A DNA stretch of 64,000 nucleotides from Pararhodobacter oceanensis (lineage in GTDB: Bacteria > Pseudomonadota > Alphaproteobacteria > Rhodobacterales > Rhodobacteraceae), in NCBI RefSeq assembly GCF_003076755.1, contig NZ_QDKM01000003.1, forward strand, positions 62,001 through 126,000, in the 5' to 3' direction. Shown here piece after piece: positions 54,410 through 63,423 of this stretch. A program made the translations under genes and the position numbers. The stretch's first letter is position 1. Each line of letters opens with the position of its first letter. The notes under the pieces are model-generated. The model was not told the DNA's origin. It saw only the letters and a program-made list of their open reading frames with translations, and did not search any database.

Positions 54410-56308
54410 GATCCAGCCGATCCGCGCCAGCCTCTGGAACAAGCGCGGCACCTCCTGTCCCGAAGGATAGCGCGTTCCCTGCGCGACATAGCTACGGATC
54501 ACACCCGTGATCTGCCGCGACACGCCGCGATCCATGATCACCAGCCCGTTCTCCATATCATGGTGGAAACTGCGCAGGTTTAGGTTCGTTGAGGCAACCA
54601 CCGTTAACCGACCGTCAATCACGATCAGCTTGCTGTGCAACAGCCGCGGAAACGGGTCATAGTCGATGAAATGCACCCAATCGGCGAAGTCATTGGCGAA
54701 CATCCGGTTGAAATTCGACACCATGTAATCGGCCAACTCACGCACCCGCACCGTGGTCACCACTTCGACGCGGACACCGCGCGCCCGCGCACGCTGCAAT
54801 GCGGCGAAAATCTCGGGTGGCAGATTCAGATAGGGGATCGCGATCTCGATGGAATGCTGCGCCGCGTCAATCAACCCGGTGTAATAGGGCAGTTGCGCCG
54901 CACCGTCGGCAAAGGGCACCGAAATGAAATGCCGCAACCGCCCCTCGACCTGCGCGCTGGCCTGCTGCACGGGACCGGCAGGGCGCGGCCTCTGGCTGTC
55001 GAAATCACGGTGCCAAAGCGCCGCCATATGCTGGATCGCACCATGGGTCGCGCGGTCCGAACGCAGCTCGATCTCGAAGTCATCATAAGAGGTGAAGCCC
55101 CCAGTCACCCGCGCCTCTTCGGGGTCATATTGGTGCAACTCGGGAAAGGCCGAGAGGTCGCGCGGCAGCTCGTAGAAATACCCCTCATGTAGGTTGCGCC
55201 CGCCAATCATCACCCGTGAGCGCCCTGCATCGCGCGCCAGCGTGGCGAAGAATTTGACATGGGTGGTGCGGTGCAGACGCCCCAATTGCCCCTCAAACCC
55301 CTGCGCCGCCGAGGCGGGCATGCGGAAGGGCTGCAATTGCACCGTCGGATAGCGCGCCGCCAGCCCTTCAAACAGCCGCCGGTCAGCCTCGGTCAGGAAG
55401 ACATCGGCGACCAGAATGCGCACGATGGTGCCCCGCGCGGCGTGATAGGCCAGCATCCGCGCCATCAAGGCACCCGCAAAATCCGCGTTCAAGTTCAGAT
55501 AGTTAAGATAGATCAGATCCAGCTGCGGCGCGCGTGAGAAATCCAGCGGGATATCCGGCGTGCCATGTTCCAGCAGGTCGGCAGGCAGGCGGCGACCGGT
55601 CAGCGCCTCGACCTTGGCATTCAACGACTCGGCCCCGCCCGGCAGGATCCGCGTCGCGCCCAGCGGCAGCGGACAGGTGATCGACAGCCCCGCCCCGCCC
55701 AGAAAAGCGCTTGCCAGCGGGTCACCTGTCGCGGGCATCTGACAGCCGGGATGGCGGGCATCGACACGGGCCAACTCGGGCCGCGAGACCTCCTCACGGC
55801 GCAGGCGGAGCACATAGGGCGCGCCCCCGCCCGGCGTGACGGTCAGATCGCAGCGGGTCACCGCAGGGTCCAGCGCCAGCCAGGTGCGATGACGCTCGCG
55901 CGGGCCCAAGACCACGGAAATCGTCTGCCCCGGCGCGACCCATGCCGGACGCGTCGCCAGATGCGTCGAGGGGCGCGCATATCCCCGCGCATCGCAGGTG
56001 GCGCGCAGGGTCATCCGCGAGCGCGCGCGGTTGAGAAAACTGATCGAAATCTCCCCCGCCTCGCGGCCGGTGAAGTAATACAGATCCTGCCCTTCGGCGG
56101 GCCCTGCGCGGCTGACCACCAGATAATTCATCGCATGGCGACCGCCGACCTGCGGATACGCCTGCACCGGCTCGGCATGGGCGGGCGGGGTGAATGCGCC
56201 GCGGGTCACCGCATCGGGCGGGCTGCCCGAGATTGGCCGGATGCCCCCCGCACAGGCTGTCAGCCCAAGCAGCGCAGCCACCAACAACCCTGTCCAACCC
56301 CTTGTCAT
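54395..56308 (-). CDS. Phospholipase D / cardiolipin synthase-like lipoprotein
   Basis: A 637-residue protein with a lipoprotein signal (LLGLTAC, lipidated Cys19), so it is membrane-anchored outside the cytoplasm. Two PLD-type motifs are present: HVKFFATLARD, where the usual Asp of HxKx4D is not in register, and a complete HSKLIVIDG with STNLNLRS. Homologues are cardiolipin synthases or nucleases; the substrate is unknown. The frame runs on upstream to 57913, but that part is antisense to scoA-scoB. The ATG at 56308 fits the lipoprotein signal. Confidence 0.85.
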   Translation of the reverse strand: MTRGWTGLLVAALLGLTACAGGIRPISGSPPDAVTRGAFTPPAHAEPVQAYPQVGGRHAMNYLVVSRAGPAEGQDLYYFTGREAGEISISFLNRARSRMTLRATCDARGYARPSTHLATRPAWVAPGQTISVVLGPRERHRTWLALDPAVTRCDLTVTPGGGAPYVLRLRREEVSRPELARVDARHPGCQMPATGDPLASAFLGGAGLSITCPLPLGATRILPGGAESLNAKVEALTGRRLPADLLEHGTPDIPLDFSRAPQLDLIYLNYLNLNADFAGALMARMLAYHAARGTIVRILVADVFLTEADRRLFEGLAARYPTVQLQPFRMPASAAQGFEGQLGRLHRTTHVKFFATLARDAGRSRVMIGGRNLHEGYFYELPRDLSAFPELHQYDPEEARVTGGFTSYDDFEIELRSDRATHGAIQHMAALWHRDFDSQRPRPAGPVQQASAQVEGRLRHFISVPFADGAAQLPYYTGLIDAAQHSIEIAIPYLNLPPEIFAALQRARARGVRVEVVTTVRVRELADYMVSNFNRMFANDFADWVHFIDYDPFPRLLHSKLIVIDGRLTVVASTNLNLRSFHHDMENGLVIMDRGVSRQITGVIRSYVAQGTRYPSGQEVPRLFQRLARIGWIARAF

Positions 56309-56416
56309 GGGCCAAAGAATACTGCGGCCACGGCCATGCGCAAGAGGCCGGATGCGATGATTGACTTCGCCGCAGTGCCGCGTCACAAGGTTGAGCATCG
56401 ATAAACGGGGGACATT

Positions 56417-57130
56417 ATGAAGAAAATCTATGGCTCCGCGGCCGAGGCCCTTGACGGCCTTATGTTCGACGGAATGACCATCGCGGCAGGGGGGTTCGGC
56501 CTGTGCGGCATTCCGGAACTTCTGATCGCGGCAATTCGGGATATCGGCACCAAAGACCTGACCGTGGCGTCCAATAACGCGGGCGTTGACGACTTCGGGC
56601 TGGGTGTTTTGCTGCAGACGCGGCGGGTGAAAAAGATGATCTCGTCCTATGTCGGCGAGAATGCCGAGTTCATGCGCCAGTATCTGGCCGGTGAGCTGGG
56701 GCTTGAATTCAACCCACAGGGCACTCTGGCCGAGCGTATGCGCGCAGGCGGTGCCGGCATTCCCGGCTTCTACACCAAAACCGGTGTCGGCACGGTGATC
56801 GCGGACGGCAAAGAGCACAAGGACTTCCCCACCGGACCCGAAGGCGCCGCCGAGACCTATATTATGGAGAAGGGCATTTTCGCCGATCTGGCGATTGTCA
56901 AAGCCTGGAAAGCCGATGCCACCGGCAATGCGATCTTCCGCAAGACCGCGCGCAACTTCAACCCGCCCGCCGCGATGTGTGGCCGGGTCTGCGTGCTCGA
57001 GGTCGAGGAAATCGTGCCCACCGGCTCGCTGGACCCTGATCACATCCATCTGCCGGGCATCTATGTGCACCGCCTTATTCAGGGCGATCACGAGAAGCGC
57101 ATCGAGCAACGCACGATTTCGGAGGGTTAA
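56417..57130 (+). CDS. scoA: Succinyl-CoA:3-ketoacid CoA transferase subunit A
   Basis: A 237-residue family I CoA transferase alpha subunit. The N-terminus MKKIYGSAAEAL and the motif GGFGLCGIPELLIAA are typical, and KAWKADATGNAIFRKTARNF is a strong family signature. It moves CoA from succinyl-CoA to acetoacetate for ketone body use. CGGGGGAC precedes the ATG. scoB follows after three bases. Confidence 0.96.
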   Translation: MKKIYGSAAEALDGLMFDGMTIAAGGFGLCGIPELLIAAIRDIGTKDLTVASNNAGVDDFGLGVLLQTRRVKKMISSYVGENAEFMRQYLAGELGLEFNPQGTLAERMRAGGAGIPGFYTKTGVGTVIADGKEHKDFPTGPEGAAETYIMEKGIFADLAIVKAWKADATGNAIFRKTARNFNPPAAMCGRVCVLEVEEIVPTGSLDPDHIHLPGIYVHRLIQGDHEKRIEQRTISEG

Positions 57131-57133
57131 GCT

Positions 57134-57763
57134 ATGGGTTGGGATCGCAACCAAATGGCCGCACGTGCGGCGCAGGAACTGGAAGACGGCACCTATGTGA
57201 ACCTCGGGATCGGCATCCCGACCTTGGTGTCCAACTACATCCCCGAGGGCGTCGAAGTGACCCTGCAGTCCGAGAACGGCATGCTCGGCATGGGCCCGTT
57301 TCCGACCGCGGAAAATCTGGACCCCGATCTGATCAACGCTGGCAAGCAGACGATCACCGAGCTGCCGCAGACCTCGTATTTCGACTCGGCGCAGAGCTTT
57401 GGCATGATCCGTGGCGGCAAGATCGCGATGGCGATTCTGGGCGCGATGGAAGTGGCCGAGAACGGTGATCTGGCGAACTGGATGATCCCCGGCAAGCTGG
57501 TCAAAGGCATGGGCGGGGCGATGGATCTGGTCGCCGGTGTCCGCCGTGTGGTGGTGGTGATGGACCACGCCAACAAACACGGCGTGTCGAAAGTGCTCAA
57601 GGAATGCACCCTGCCGCTGACCGGCAAGGCGGTGGTCGACCGGATCATCACCAATCTGGGCGTGCTCGATGTGGTCGAGGGCGGGCTGAAGATTGTTGAA
57701 CTGGCCGAGGGTGTCAGCGAAGACGAATTGCGCGCCGCCACCGAAGCGACGCTGGTCAATTAA
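57134..57763 (+). CDS. scoB: Succinyl-CoA:3-ketoacid CoA transferase subunit B
   Basis: A 209-residue beta subunit partnering ScoA. The catalytic glutamate is in [26 protein letters not shown] and [10 protein letters not shown]-like [11 protein letters not shown] are family signatures. It ends before a strong hairpin. No acetoacetyl-CoA thiolase gene is next to it in the window. Confidence 0.96.
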   Translation: MGWDRNQMAARAAQELEDGTYVNLGIGIPTLVSNYIPEGVEVTLQSENGMLGMGPFPTAENLDPDLINAGKQTITELPQTSYFDSAQSFGMIRGGKIAMAILGAMEVAENGDLANWMIPGKLVKGMGGAMDLVAGVRRVVVVMDHANKHGVSKVLKECTLPLTGKAVVDRIITNLGVLDVVEGGLKIVELAEGVSEDELRAATEATLVN

Positions 57764-57796
57764 GCCGGTTTGCTGCGGCAAGCTAGAGTCAAGTGA

Positions 57797-57830
57797 AGGG
57801 GCGGCCTCAGGGCTGCCCCTAATTGTTTTC
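57797..57830 (+). terminator. Terminator of scoA-scoB
   Basis: A 10-bp stem AGGGGCGGCC / GGCTGCCCCT (one G-U pair) with loop TCAG is followed by AATTGTTTTC. Confidence 0.8.
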
Positions 57831-57854
57831 ACAATCTGTGCGTCGACGCGACAA

Positions 57855-57990
57855 GGGCCGCACCCGACCCTGGGTGGGCGCATACACCGATTGGGCAATG
57901 CACTGCGCGTCAAAGCACTGATGTCGGTTGAGCAGCAAGTGACATCACCAGTGCGCCCTCCCGGGGGGAGGGTCGGGCGCGGCCCGGGCT
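57855..57990 (+). repeat. Type II palindromic repeat, copy A
   Basis: The left arm GGGCCGCACCCGACCCT is repeated in inverted form at the right end (AGGGTCGGGCGCGGCCC). Between the arms lie about 71 bases, including ATGACATCACCAGTGCGCCC-like sequence shared with copy B. The right arm carries its own CCCTCCC/GGGAGGG-type hairpin, and a CGGGC-TGAT-GCCCG stem closes the element. It lies between the scoB terminator and lepB. No transposase or flanking target duplication is seen. Confidence 0.75.
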
Positions 57991-58225
57991 GATGCCCGTG
58001 CCAAACAGTGGATCATAGGCCAGTCCGATGCCGTCCCGTGTCAAAAGCCCGCGTTTACAGGCATTCCCTTTGCTCGAAACTCACCCCTAACCCACCCCCG
58101 CCACTGCAACACCCATCGCCCCCACACCCCGCCGCCCGCAACCTCACCTTGACACCCGCGCCCTGCCGCCGCATGAAACGCCCCATAACGCCGCCCCTCA
58201 CTGCGGCGGCAGATCAGGAGCCGAC
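57991..58225. other. Non-coding stretch upstream of lepB
   Basis: The rest of the 462-bp gap between scoB and lepB. It is C-rich on the plus strand and carries no convincing ORF, tRNA or repeat. It must contain the promoter of the lepB-rnc operon, but I cannot place it. Confidence 0.5.
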
Positions 58226-59017
58226 ATGAGCACTGCGACGGGTAAATCCGACGGCATTTGGGAAACCATCAAAACGGTTTTCTGGGCATTGGTGATTGCG
58301 GGCCTGTTCCGCACGCTGTTTTTCCAACCCTTCTGGATCCCCTCGGGCTCGATGAAAGAGACGCTGCTGATCGGCGATTTTCTCTTCGTCAACAAAATGG
58401 CCTACGGCTATTCGCGCTATTCCTGCCCCTTTGCCATCTGCCCGATCTCGGGGCGTATTTTCGCCTCCGAGCCCGAGCGCGGCGATATCGTGGTGTTCCG
58501 CCATCCGGTCGCGGGCACGGATTACATCAAACGCTTGATCGGCCTGCCCGGTGACCGCGTGCAGATGCGCGAAGGCGTGCTTTATATCAATGACACGGCG
58601 GTGCCGCGCGTGGCCAGCGGCGAATTTATCGAGGAATACGCCCCGCAAGGCGGCGCCGGTCAGCGTCCGCGCTGCGAAAACGGGCCTGTGGGCTCGGGCG
58701 GCGATTGCATCAAATCGCGCGCCATCGAGACCCTGCCCAATGGCGTCAGCTATCCGGTGCTGAACATCGAGGACAACGGGTTTGCCGACAACACGCCGGT
58801 GTTCACCGTCCCCGAGGGGCATTTCTTCTTCATCGGTGACAACCGCGACAATTCGGTGGATTCGCGCTTTGGCCAGAACGCTGGCGGCGTCGGCTTTGTG
58901 CCCTTCGAGAACCTGATCGGCCGCGCCGACCGGGTGATGTTCTCCTCCGCCGGTCGCTCGATGCTGGCGTTCTGGACCTGGCGTTCCGACCGGTTCTTCC
59001 ATCCTTTGGGTGAGTGA
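58226..59017 (+). CDS. lepB: Signal peptidase I
   Basis: A 263-residue inner-membrane protease that removes signal peptides. One N-terminal helix (about 15-32) is followed by the catalytic Ser42 in PSGSMKETL and the general base Lys102 in [22 protein letters not shown] is the conserved box E. AGGAG precedes the ATG. Its stop overlaps the rnc start (TGATG), so it heads the classic lepB-rnc-era order. Confidence 0.97.
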   Translation: MSTATGKSDGIWETIKTVFWALVIAGLFRTLFFQPFWIPSGSMKETLLIGDFLFVNKMAYGYSRYSCPFAICPISGRIFASEPERGDIVVFRHPVAGTDYIKRLIGLPGDRVQMREGVLYINDTAVPRVASGEFIEEYAPQGGAGQRPRCENGPVGSGGDCIKSRAIETLPNGVSYPVLNIEDNGFADNTPVFTVPEGHFFFIGDNRDNSVDSRFGQNAGGVGFVPFENLIGRADRVMFSSAGRSMLAFWTWRSDRFFHPLGE

Positions 59018-59724
59018 TGGTTCGGCGCGCCGAGGCCACAAAACTCTCTGCCGAGATGAAAGCCTTTGCGGCGCGTCTCGGCCATGAGTTTCAACGCCCC
59101 GAACTCCTGATCCGCGCACTGACCCATGCGTCAGCGGGCTCGATCACCCGCCCGCACAACCAGCGGCTGGAGTTTCTCGGCGACCGCGTGCTCGGGCTGG
59201 TGATCTCGGAGGCGCTGTTTTCCGCCGACAAAAAAGCCACCGAAGGCCAATTGGCGCCGCGTTACAACGCCTTGGTGCGCAAGGAAACCTGCGCCGATAT
59301 CGCCCGCCAGATGGATCTGGGCGCGGTCTTGCGGCTCGGTCGCTCCGAGATGCTATCGGGCGGACGCCGCAAGAACGCGCTATTGGGCGACGCGATGGAG
59401 GCGGTTCTGGCGGCGGTCTATCTCGATGGCGGTCTGGACGCGGTGCGCAGCCTGATCCTGCACCACTGGAAACAACGCATCGACGGCGTCGAACAAGACG
59501 CCCGCGACGCGAAAACCGCGTTGCAGGAATGGGCGCAGGCACAGGGCAATCCGCCCCCCGACTATGTCGAAATCGAGCGTTCCGGCCCGCCGCATGCGCC
59601 GGTCTTCACCATCGAGGCGCGGGTCACCGATGGCCGCAGTGCGCGGGCCAGCGCCGGATCGAAACGCATGGCCGAACAGGCCGCGGCCAAAGCGCTATTG
59701 GCGCGCGTCGAGACCGGATCATGA
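59017..59724 (+). CDS. rnc: Ribonuclease III
   Basis: A 235-residue double-strand-specific RNase. The catalytic signature reads [20 protein letters not shown], and the second acidic site is [18 protein letters not shown]-terminal dsRNA-binding domain ends in [18 protein letters not shown] use the ATG at 59017, which overlaps the lepB stop; a GTG precedes it. Its own stop overlaps the next gene as ATGA. Confidence 0.96.
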   Translation: MVRRAEATKLSAEMKAFAARLGHEFQRPELLIRALTHASAGSITRPHNQRLEFLGDRVLGLVISEALFSADKKATEGQLAPRYNALVRKETCADIARQMDLGAVLRLGRSEMLSGGRRKNALLGDAMEAVLAAVYLDGGLDAVRSLILHHWKQRIDGVEQDARDAKTALQEWAQAQGNPPPDYVEIERSGPPHAPVFTIEARVTDGRSARASAGSKRMAEQAAAKALLARVETGS

Positions 59725-60599
59725 GCCTGTTGAAAGACGCGAACCACCGTGGCGCCCTGTTCATGGTCGCCGCGATGGCGGCTTTTGCCGTGGAAGACGC
59801 GCTGTTCAAAGCCGCCACTCTCAACCTGCCGCCAGCCCTCGTGCTGGTGATCTTTGGCGCCACCGGCATGGTGATCTTCGCCGTGGTCGCGCGGATGCGC
59901 GGTGAGGGCGCATGGCCCACCGGCGGCATCTCGCGCGGGCTCGTGGTGCGCTCAGCGTTCGAACTGGCCGGACGGCTGTTTTTCGCCCTCGCACTGGCCT
60001 TCGCCGGTCTCGCCGCGACCTCGGCGATCTTGCAGGCCGCGCCCCTCGTGGTCACCGTCGGCGCGGTGTTCGTGCTTGGCGAGCGCGTCGGCTGGCGGCG
60101 CTGGACCGCGATTGCCGTGGGTTTCATCGGCGTGCTCTTGGTGCTGCGTCCCTCGGGCAATATGATCGAGGCCACCGCGCTCTTTGCGATCCTCGCCACC
60201 ATCGGTTTCGCCGGTCGCGATCTGGCCACGCGGGTCTCGAAACCCTCGGTCACCAACGCCCAACTGGGCACTTTGGGCTTTGCGGTGATCATCATTGCCG
60301 GTCTGCTGGTGCAGGCGGTCAGCCAGACGCCCATCGCCCTGCCCGCCCCGCGTGATGCACTGCTGTTGGTGGGCGCCGGTATCGCCGGAGTGCTCGCCTA
60401 TTCCGCGCTCACCGCCGCGATGCGCACCGGCGATGTCAGCGCCGTCACCCCGTTTCGCTATACGCGGCTGTTGTTTGCGATGATCATCGCCGTCACCCTG
60501 TTTGGCGAGCGCCCCGATGCGGTGATGCTGATCGGCTCAGCGCTGATCGTCGGCAGCGGGCTGTTCACCCTGTCACGCAGCCGCCCCAAATCCGGCTGA
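59721..60599 (+). CDS. EamA/DMT-family transporter
   Basis: A 292-residue membrane protein with ten predicted helices forming two EamA repeats, typical of small-metabolite exporters. [23 protein letters not shown] and [25 protein letters not shown] are characteristic. The substrate is unknown. The ATG overlaps the rnc stop (ATGA), so it is co-translated with RNase III. It sits inside the otherwise standard lepB-rnc-era cluster. 82 bases separate it from era. Confidence 0.92.
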   Translation: MSLLKDANHRGALFMVAAMAAFAVEDALFKAATLNLPPALVLVIFGATGMVIFAVVARMRGEGAWPTGGISRGLVVRSAFELAGRLFFALALAFAGLAATSAILQAAPLVVTVGAVFVLGERVGWRRWTAIAVGFIGVLLVLRPSGNMIEATALFAILATIGFAGRDLATRVSKPSVTNAQLGTLGFAVIIIAGLLVQAVSQTPIALPAPRDALLLVGAGIAGVLAYSALTAAMRTGDVSAVTPFRYTRLLFAMIIAVTLFGERPDAVMLIGSALIVGSGLFTLSRSRPKSG

Positions 60600-60681
60600 C
60601 AGACTCGCAACACCGCATACCCCATATGGCACAAGCGCCAAGGATGGTATAAGGCCGCTGCGACAACAAAGGATATACTCC

Positions 60682-61593
60682 ATGACCACTCGCGCGGGCT
60701 TCGTCGCCCTGATCGGAGAACCCAACGCCGGAAAATCGACGCTGCTCAACCGGATGGTCGGGGCAAAAGTGTCGATTGTGACGCATAAGGTGCAAACTAC
60801 CCGCACGCGGATCCGCGGTATTGCGCTCGATGGCGAGGCGCAGATCGTCTTCGTCGACACGCCCGGCCTGTTCCGCCCGCGTCGGCGGCTCGACCGTGCA
60901 ATGGTTGCGGCGGCTTGGGGCGGGGCAGCCGATGCCGAGATCATCGTGCTGCTGATCGAGGCGCATCGCGGCATCACCGAGGGCGTGCGCGCGATCCTCG
61001 AGACCCTGCGCGAGCGGGTCACCCCGAACCAGAAGGTCGCGCTGGCGATCAACAAGATCGACCGCGTCAAGGCGCAGGTGCTGCTTGATCTGACCAAACA
61101 GATGAATGACGCCTATCCGTTCATTGAGACCTTCCTGATCTCCGCCGAGAAAGGTCATGGCACCGACAAGCTGCGCCAATGGCTCGGCCAGAGCCTGCCC
61201 GAGGGCCCGTGGCTCTATCCCGAGGACCAGATCGCAGATCTGCCGCTGCGGATGATCACTGCCGAGATGACCCGCGAGAAATGCACCCTGCGCCTGCATC
61301 AGGAACTCCCCTACCAGCTCACCGTCGAGACCGAGGGCTGGGAAGAACGCAAGGACGGCTCGGTGCGCATCGACCAGATGATCTATGTCGCCCGCGACGG
61401 CCATAAGGGCATCGTGCTTGGCAACAAAGGCGAGACGATCAAAGGCATCAGCCAGTCCGCCCGCGCCGAGATCGGCGAGTTTCTCGGCCGCACTGTGCAT
61501 CTGTTCTTGCAGGTCAAAGTCCGCGAGAACTGGCTCGAAGACAGCGAGCGCTATGACGAGATGGGCCTGAACTTCAAAGACGGCAACGCCTGA
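60682..61593 (+). CDS. era: GTPase Era
   Basis: A 303-residue GTPase that aids 16S rRNA maturation and 30S assembly. G1 is GEPNAGKST, G3 DTPG and G4 NKID. The C-terminal KH domain has GHKGIVLGNKGETIKGI, which binds the 3' end of 16S rRNA. AAAGGA lies upstream of the ATG. A type I repeat starts at the base after its stop. Confidence 0.97.
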   Translation: MTTRAGFVALIGEPNAGKSTLLNRMVGAKVSIVTHKVQTTRTRIRGIALDGEAQIVFVDTPGLFRPRRRLDRAMVAAAWGGAADAEIIVLLIEAHRGITEGVRAILETLRERVTPNQKVALAINKIDRVKAQVLLDLTKQMNDAYPFIETFLISAEKGHGTDKLRQWLGQSLPEGPWLYPEDQIADLPLRMITAEMTREKCTLRLHQELPYQLTVETEGWEERKDGSVRIDQMIYVARDGHKGIVLGNKGETIKGISQSARAEIGEFLGRTVHLFLQVKVRENWLEDSERYDEMGLNFKDGNA

Positions 61594-61657
61594 CCCCACT
61601 TTATGCCCTAAATATCCTGGGGGTGAATTCGCACAGCGAAGAGGGGGCAACGCCCCT
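61594..61657 (+). repeat. Type I intergenic repeat, copy 6
   Basis: CCCCACTTTATGCCCTAAAT ATCCTGGGGGTGA is followed by the hairpins TTCGC-ACA-GCGAA and GGGGC-AAC-GCCCC. The first stem differs from the GCAGC/GCTGC stem of copies 1 and 3 yet keeps its pairing. It is in sense behind era. Confidence 0.75.
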
Positions 61658-61777
61658 TCACTCGGCTGCCCCCACAGCTCCAGCACAAAGTGCCGCGCCC
61701 GACGAAGCATCAGCGACGTCGCAAAACCGCCTGACATATGTGCTGATTTGCAGAAAACCCTTACCGCCAAGCGCAAA
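61658..61777. other. Non-coding stretch between repeats downstream of era
   Basis: Part of the 541-bp gap between era and the GT87 gene. I see no ORF, tRNA or clear promoter here. Confidence 0.5.
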
Positions 61778-61921
61778 GGGCCGCGCCCGACCCTGGGTGG
61801 GCGCCCGAAACCTTGCTACAATGCGTGCGCTTTAAAGCATCAATTTCGCTTGGGCTGTGAATGACATCACCAGTGCGCCCTCCCATGGGGAGGGTCGGGC
61901 GCGGCCCGTGGTTCCCACGGG
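61778..61921 (+). repeat. Type II palindromic repeat, copy B
   Basis: The terminal inverted repeat GGGCCGCGCCCGACCCT is perfect over 17 bp, with about 70 bases between the arms. The inner block ATGACATCACCAGTGCGCCC is shared with copy A. The closing stem is CCCGTGG-TTC-CCACGGG, where copy A has a different but also paired sequence. It lies between era and the GT87 gene. Confidence 0.75.
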
Positions 61922-62134
61922 CGCGACGGTTGAACGGTGGTGACCGAAAACCCCTCCTCGCTCGGTAACGTCATAATCTCAAACCACACGCCCCAGCCAG
62001 CAACCGCAACACCCGCTTCACCTTTCTGCCATTCCCATATTGCCACCCCCGCCCCCTACCGCTTACCCTGCCCGCACCGCGTCGCCGGCTGGCGTCCACC
62101 GACAGCCCACCCCTTCGGAGATTTCGCCCCATAA
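61922..62134. other. Non-coding stretch upstream of the GT87 gene
   Basis: C-rich, like the sequence before lepB. It presumably holds the promoter of the GT87 gene, but no motif is clear. Confidence 0.4.
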
Positions 62135-63358
62135 ATGCCGGCTCAAACCCCGCCCCCTGCCCCCAAAGCCTCCCTCGCGGCGCGGCTACTCACCGGCCTG
62201 ATCATCGCGGTCTTCTTCGCCGTCATCGTGCAATTGGCCAATCTCGTGCCCGTGCTCGGCGCGCATAACCTGCTGGTCGATTTCGACGCCTTCTATATCG
62301 TCGGCCAACTCGCGTGGGAGGGCCGCGCCGCCGAGGCCTACGATTCCGCCGCCATGGCCCGGATCCAGCGCACGCTGGTCGCCCGTGAAGGCTTCATGCC
62401 CTGGACCTATCCACCGCAATTCGATCTCCTTGCGATGCTGTTGCCCGGCTTGCCGCGCGGCCTGTCTTACGGGCTGTTCACCGGCCTCACCCTCGCCGCC
62501 TATCTATGGGTCTTGGCGCGCCTCGCCGGGCGCGAGTTCGTCTGGATCCTGATCGCCCTCGCACCGCCAATCTATGTCACCGTCACCATCGGCCAGAACG
62601 CCTTTCTGACCGGCGCCCTGATGGGTCTCTTCGTGCTCGCCACATGCGCCACCCAAAACCACCGCCGCGCCTTGGCGGGCTGGCCACTGGGGCTCTTGGT
62701 GCTCAAACCGCATCTCGGCATTGGGCTGGGCATTCACGCGCTGGCCGCGGCCCGTTGGCGGGTGCTGGCGCTGGCCATCGGCATTGCGCTGGCCTCCTCG
62801 GCGCTTGCCACATGGGTGCTGGGCCCCGAGATCTGGGCGGCATTCCTCGCCGGTGTGCGCCAAGCCGGCGAGGCGCTGCGCACCGGCTTCTACCCGCTGT
62901 TTCGCATGACCTCACTCTATGCTGCCCTCCATACCGCGGGCCTCGCCCCCAACCTCGCGCTTGCCGCACAGGCCACCATCGGGATCGCCGCCTGCGCCGC
63001 CATCGCCCTCGCCGTGCGCCGCGGCCTGCCGCTCCACCAGACCCTCGCCATGGCCTGTTTGACCTCCGCCTTGGTCAGCCCCTATCTTTACGACTACGAT
63101 ATGGTGGTCACCGGCATCGGGCTGGCCCTGATCGCGCCGGATCTGCGCGCGCGCAGCACATGGTTCGACCGCGCCGTGCTGCTGGCGCTGATCTGGGTCG
63201 CCGGCGGCTGGGGGATGATCCACGCGATTGCCGGTATTGACCTGCCCGAAGCCACCCGTGCCGCCAATGCCCGCGCGACCTTCTCCTATGGCGCTATCGC
63301 CTATCTGCTGGTCCTCGCATTGCTGTTTCGCATCCTGCGCCGCCCCAAGATGACCTGA
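62135..63358 (+). CDS. GT87-family (DUF2029) membrane glycosyltransferase
   Basis: A 407-residue integral membrane protein with about 10-12 helices. The first periplasmic loop carries LLVDFDAFYIVGQLAWEG, the acidic motif typical of polyprenyl-phosphate-dependent mannosyltransferases of this family. MPWTYPPQFDLLAMLLP and LKPHLGIGLGIHAL are further family motifs. Donor and acceptor are unknown. The start is likely, but its ribosome binding site (GGAGAT) is distant at 14 bases. Confidence 0.85.
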   Translation: MPAQTPPPAPKASLAARLLTGLIIAVFFAVIVQLANLVPVLGAHNLLVDFDAFYIVGQLAWEGRAAEAYDSAAMARIQRTLVAREGFMPWTYPPQFDLLAMLLPGLPRGLSYGLFTGLTLAAYLWVLARLAGREFVWILIALAPPIYVTVTIGQNAFLTGALMGLFVLATCATQNHRRALAGWPLGLLVLKPHLGIGLGIHALAAARWRVLALAIGIALASSALATWVLGPEIWAAFLAGVRQAGEALRTGFYPLFRMTSLYAALHTAGLAPNLALAAQATIGIAACAAIALAVRRGLPLHQTLAMACLTSALVSPYLYDYDMVVTGIGLALIAPDLRARSTWFDRAVLLALIWVAGGWGMIHAIAGIDLPEATRAANARATFSYGAIAYLLVLALLFRILRRPKMT

Positions 63359-63423
63359 CGGCAGGAACGGGCACAGCGGCGCGGATCCCTCGACATAGCC
63401 GCGTTTCCCTGCAAAATACGCCG

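Noticed and set aside
56309-57913. Upstream extension of the PLD-like lipoprotein frame to 1172 codons.
   Set aside because: The extension is antisense to scoA and scoB and has no domain. The ATG at 56308 gives a proper lipoprotein signal.
57845-57995. Type II repeat as a transposon-derived element with target site duplication.
   Set aside because: I compared the flanks of both copies and saw no direct duplication and no coding capacity. MITE origin stays only a possibility.
2098-61657. The recurrent repeats as a CRISPR array or insertion sequence ends.
   Set aside because: Copies are dispersed singly behind genes, with no regular spacers, no cas genes and no transposase.
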